Made by a program: the position numbers and the translations under genes | Shown: positions 5,774 to 8,293 of the stretch, piece after piece | How the letters are laid out: every line of letters starts with the position of its first letter | Position numbering within the stretch: position 1 is the first letter of the stretch | Notes under the pieces: generated by a model | Database searches by the model: none | Told to the model about the DNA's origin: nothing | What the model saw: only the letters and a program-made list of their open reading frames with translations | Assembly: GCA_030705665.1 (NCBI GenBank) | Contig: JAUZQA010000164.1 | Location: forward strand, 1-8,293 | Reading direction: 5' to 3' | DNA length: 8,293 nucleotides | Source of the DNA: Bacillota bacterium | Lineage (GTDB): Bacteria; Bacillota; Bacilli; Bacillales_B; DSM-18226

Positions 5774-5894
5774 GTCACATAATTGTTAAAAAATTAGCTT
5801 TACAACATTTTTACTATGGTGATAGGTTGTCCTTCCTTGGATATGGGAACAAGCAAGAAACCTTCATCATGCAAAAACTAAAGGGGGTAAAATT
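5774..5894 (+). promoter_or_regulatory. 5' leader of the sdh mRNA with a G-rich ribosome site
   Basis: The leader is about 120 nt if transcription starts near 5774. A hairpin can form from CTAT (5814-5817) with ATAG (5822-5825), stacked on ACAAC (5802-5806) with GTTGT (5826-5830) across a 7-nt bulge. There is no T-run, so it is not a terminator. The ribosome site is AAGGGGG at 5881-5887, seven bases before the GTG. In B. subtilis the Fur-controlled RNA FsrA represses sdh translation through C-rich pairing at this kind of site; the run of five G fits such a target, but the sRNA is not in the window. Confidence 0.5.
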
Positions 5895-6506
5895 GTGGCG
5901 GGTAATCGGGAGTTTGTTAATCGCAGGCTGCACTCATTGTTTGGAATTATTCCAGTAGGATTGTTCCTATTAGTGCATCTAACAGTCAATCATTTTGCTA
6001 CAAGGGGGGCGAAATCGTTCGGTAAGGCAACAAATTTTATGGAAAGTCTTCCATTCTTAGCATTCTTGGAAATTTTTCTAATTTTCTTACCTTTATTGTA
6101 TCACGCTATTTACGGTCTTTATGTTGCCTTTACTGCTAAAAATAATATTGGCCGAATGGGTTATTTCCGTAACTGGATGTTCTTTCTTCAACGGGTTACT
6201 GGGGTAATAACTCTAATCTTTGTAGCTTGGCATGTATGGGAGACTAAGATTGCTTATATGATGGGAAATGTAACAAATTTTTATGATATGATGACAAATA
6301 TTTTATCTTCACCATTCATGTTCTGGTTCTATCTTGTTGGTGTAGTTTGTACGATTTTCCACTTTGCAAATGGATTATGGTCATTCTGTGTAAGCTGGGG
6401 GCTTACAATTACTCCACGCTCACAAAGAATTTCTACATATGTTACGATGGTGATTTTTGTTCTATTAGCTATTGTTGGAATTCAGGACTTATTGGCATTT
6501 ATTTAA
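5895..6506 (+). CDS. sdhC: Succinate dehydrogenase cytochrome b558 subunit
   Basis: SdhC is the membrane anchor of complex II. It holds two b hemes and passes electrons from succinate to menaquinone. The 203-residue protein has five hydrophobic segments (about 15-36, 55-79, 94-116, 138-163 and 180-202), the layout of the single-anchor SdhC of Bacillus rather than the two-anchor SdhC/SdhD of proteobacteria. The conserved histidines are all present: His13, His28, His70, His113 and His156. The last corresponds to B. subtilis His155, shifted by one residue after an insertion near residue 125. Four of these (28, 70, 113 and 156) should be the axial heme ligands. The GTG start has AAGGGGG at 5881-5887 with 7-nt spacing, and the N-terminus (AGNREF) agrees with the relative. 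It is the first gene of the operon; sdhA follows after 59 bases with no terminator. Confidence 0.97.
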   Translation: MAGNREFVNRRLHSLFGIIPVGLFLLVHLTVNHFATRGAKSFGKATNFMESLPFLAFLEIFLIFLPLLYHAIYGLYVAFTAKNNIGRMGYFRNWMFFLQRVTGVITLIFVAWHVWETKIAYMMGNVTNFYDMMTNILSSPFMFWFYLVGVVCTIFHFANGLWSFCVSWGLTITPRSQRISTYVTMVIFVLLAIVGIQDLLAFI

Positions 6507-6565
6507 TAGTTTTAAGAGATAATATTTTGTATGGATTATAGATCTTGATCAGGGAGTGAGTCACG

Positions 6566-8293
6566 ATGAGTAAAGGCAAGGTGATTATTGTCGGTGGCGG
6601 TTTAGCCGGCTTAATGGCAACAATTAAAGTTGCAGAATCGGGAACGCCGGTTGAGTTATTTTCGCTTGTACCGGTAAAACGTTCTCACTCTGTTTGTGCC
6701 CAGGGTGGTATTAATGGAGCGGTGAATACAAAAGGAGAAGGAGACTCTCCGTGGATTCACTTTGATGATACAGTTTACGGCGGTGACTTCTTAGCAAACC
6801 AGCCTCCTGTAAAAGCAATGTGTGATGCAGCACCTGGTATTATCAACTTGCTTGACCGGATGGGGGTTATGTTTAACCGTACACCTGAGGGATTATTAGA
6901 CTTCCGTCGTTTCGGCGGCACACAGCACCATCGTACAGCATTTGCTGGTGCAACTACAGGCCAGCAGTTGCTTTATGCATTGGACGAGCAGGTTCGTCGT
7001 CATGAAGTAGCCGGTTTGGTAACGAAATACGAAGGCTGGGAGTTTTTAGGTGCTGTAGTTGACGACGATGGCGTGTGCCGCGGGGTCGTTACCCAAAACT
7101 TAACAACCATGGAAATTAAATCATTTGTTGCAGATGCGGTCATTATGGCAACAGGTGGTCCTGGGATTATCTTTGGAAAAACAACAAACTCTGTTATTAA
7201 CACTGGTTCTGCCGCTTCGATTTTGTATCAGCAGGGAGTTTCTTATGCGAACGGTGAAATGATTCAGATCCATCCAACTGCTATTCCTGGTGATGATAAG
7301 CTTCGACTTATGAGTGAATCAGCACGCGGTGAAGGCGGCCGGATTTGGACATATAAAGATGGTAAGCCATGGTACTTCTTAGAAGAAAAGTATCCTGCGT
7401 ATGGAAACCTCGTTCCGCGTGATATTGCAACCCGTGAAATTTTTTCCGTATGTAATGACTTGAAACTTGGAATTAACGGCGAAAATATGGTTTATTTGGA
7501 TCTTTCACATAAAGATCCGCATGAATTGGATGTTAAACTTGGCGGTATCATTGAAATCTATGAGAAGTTCACAGGGGAAGATCCACATAAAGTTCCAATG
7601 AAAATTTTCCCTGCCGTTCACTATTCAATGGGCGGTATGTGGGTTGACTATGATCAAATGACAAATATTCCAGGCTTATTTGCTTGCGGTGAGTGTGATT
7701 TCTCTCAACACGGTGCAAACCGTTTAGGTGCGAACTCATTACTTTCAGCTATTTTTGGCGGAATGGTTGCTGGTCCTAACGCTATTAAATATATCGAAGG
7801 TCTCGAAAAAGGTTCAGATTCTGTTTCATCTACTGTCTTTGATCGTCATATCAAAGAGCAAGAGCAAAAATGGAACAACATTATGTCAATGAACGGAACA
7901 GAAAATGCCTATGTACTTCATAAAGAGCTAGGAGAATGGATGACAGCAAACGTTACAGTTGTTCGTTATAATGACAGACTGTTAAAAACAGATGAAAAGA
8001 TTCAAGAGTTATTAGAACGCTATAAAAATATCAACATCAATGATACGGCTAAATGGAGCAACCAAGGGGCTGCGTTTACTCGCCAATTATTCAACATGCT
8101 TCAATTAGCACGTGTTATTACGTTAGGTGCTTATAACCGAAATGAGAGCCGCGGTGCTCATTATAAGCCAGAATTCCCAGAACGTAATGATGAAGAATTT
8201 ATGAAGACAACTATGGCAAAATTTGTTGGTGCAGAATCAGCTCCGGCTTTCCATTACGAAGACATAGACGCTTCATTAATCCAACCACGAAAA
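6566..8293 (+). CDS. sdhA: Succinate dehydrogenase flavoprotein subunit (3' end outside window)
   Basis: SdhA oxidises succinate to fumarate at a covalently bound FAD on the cytoplasmic face of complex II. The reading frame is open for 576 codons to the window edge with no frameshift; the family is about 586 residues, so roughly ten codons are missing. Visible features: the dinucleotide-binding GGGLAG (residues 10-15); SHSVCAQGG with His41, the expected covalent FAD attachment; the substrate-side HPTA (His236); Arg254 in SARGEGG, the likely proton-transfer arginine; His352 in HYSMGG; and Arg386 in HGANRLGANS, which bind the dicarboxylate. The ATG follows AGGGAG at 6551-6556 with 9-nt spacing. 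It lies 59 bases after sdhC in the same operon, and sdhB (the iron-sulfur subunit) would be expected just beyond the window. Confidence 0.97.
   Translation, partial: MSKGKVIIVGGGLAGLMATIKVAESGTPVELFSLVPVKRSHSVCAQGGINGAVNTKGEGDSPWIHFDDTVYGGDFLANQPPVKAMCDAAPGIINLLDRMGVMFNRTPEGLLDFRRFGGTQHHRTAFAGATTGQQLLYALDEQVRRHEVAGLVTKYEGWEFLGAVVDDDGVCRGVVTQNLTTMEIKSFVADAVIMATGGPGIIFGKTTNSVINTGSAASILYQQGVSYANGEMIQIHPTAIPGDDKLRLMSESARGEGGRIWTYKDGKPWYFLEEKYPAYGNLVPRDIATREIFSVCNDLKLGINGENMVYLDLSHKDPHELDVKLGGIIEIYEKFTGEDPHKVPMKIFPAVHYSMGGMWVDYDQMTNIPGLFACGECDFSQHGANRLGANSLLSAIFGGMVAGPNAIKYIEGLEKGSDSVSSTVFDRHIKEQEQKWNNIMSMNGTENAYVLHKELGEWMTANVTVVRYNDRLLKTDEKIQELLERYKNININDTAKWSNQGAAFTRQLFNMLQLARVITLGAYNRNESRGAHYKPEFPERNDEEFMKTTMAKFVGAESAPAFHYEDIDASLIQPRK

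Noticed and set aside
5766..5789. GGAGG followed by ATG at 5766 and a 7-codon reading frame, as a leader peptide for sdh
   Set aside because: The ATG overlaps the -10 hexamer (5762-5767) of the sdh promoter, so it lies upstream of the expected transcript start.
5816..5881. 21-codon reading frame in the sdh leader ending just before the sdhC ribosome site
   Set aside because: No Shine-Dalgarno sequence precedes the ATG at 5816, and the peptide has no leader-peptide signature such as a run of regulatory codons.
6347..6541. Second plus-strand reading frame overlapping the end of sdhC
   Set aside because: It is out of frame with SdhC, has no good ribosome site, and covers a region where SdhC carries conserved residues (His156 and the last membrane helix).
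7000..7203. Minus-strand reading frame inside sdhA, and similar ones inside etfA (197-430, 440-676), trxA (1118-1411) and uvrC (2216-2410)
   Set aside because: All lie antisense to well-supported genes, have no convincing ribosome site and no recognisable protein features.
1..8293. A novel defence, mobile or secretion system
   Set aside because: Every open frame of size fits a core housekeeping gene in the order recalled for Bacillus; I see no transposase, integrase, toxin-antitoxin pair, CRISPR repeats, inverted repeat ends or abrupt composition change.

Overview
The window comes from the chromosome of a low-to-moderate GC Bacillota, most likely a member of the Bacillaceae close to Bacillus sensu lato. 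The evidence is the purine-rich Shine-Dalgarno sites, the frequent TTG/GTG starts, strong SigA-type promoters, the proteins themselves and above all the gene order etfA-trxA-uvrC-lysC-yslB-sdhC-sdhA. As I recall it, this is the order in Bacillus subtilis. This is core, vertically inherited sequence. I see no transposase, integrase, phage gene, CRISPR array, tRNA, rRNA or attachment site, and no previously undescribed system.

Layout. Bases 36-1013 hold etfA, which ends in a strong hairpin terminator (1025-1058). trxA (1176-1490) has its own extended -10 promoter and its own terminator (1496-1529). uvrC follows, with a TTG start at 1613, and has no terminator of its own. Six bases after its stop lies a near-consensus promoter (3392-3420), which drives a lysine riboswitch (aptamer 3460-3634, terminator 3672-3703) ahead of lysC (3759-4982). 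lysC keeps an in-frame internal start, here TTG at 4494 with a good ribosome site, for the small beta subunit of aspartokinase II. The convergent gene yslB (minus strand, 5009-5464) shares a bidirectional terminator with lysC; its stop codon lies inside the stem.

The 430-base gap between yslB and sdhC is AT-rich and regulatory. It holds a yslB promoter on the minus strand, a set of short palindromes, direct repeats at 10-bp spacing, a good SigA promoter at 5739-5767 and a leader of about 120 nt. sdhC (5895-6506) and sdhA (from 6566, cut by the window end about ten codons short) begin the succinate dehydrogenase operon; sdhB would be expected next.

Functionally these are separate housekeeping units: electron transfer from beta-oxidation (EtfA), thiol redox (TrxA), nucleotide excision repair (UvrC), aspartate-family amino acid and cell-wall precursor synthesis under lysine control (LysC), a conserved protein of unknown role (YslB), and TCA cycle/respiration (SdhCA). 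The points most worth a second look are RNA-level: the riboswitch's competing pairings and its likely second job as the uvrC terminator, the TTG-initiated beta subunit, and the undissected sdh control region.
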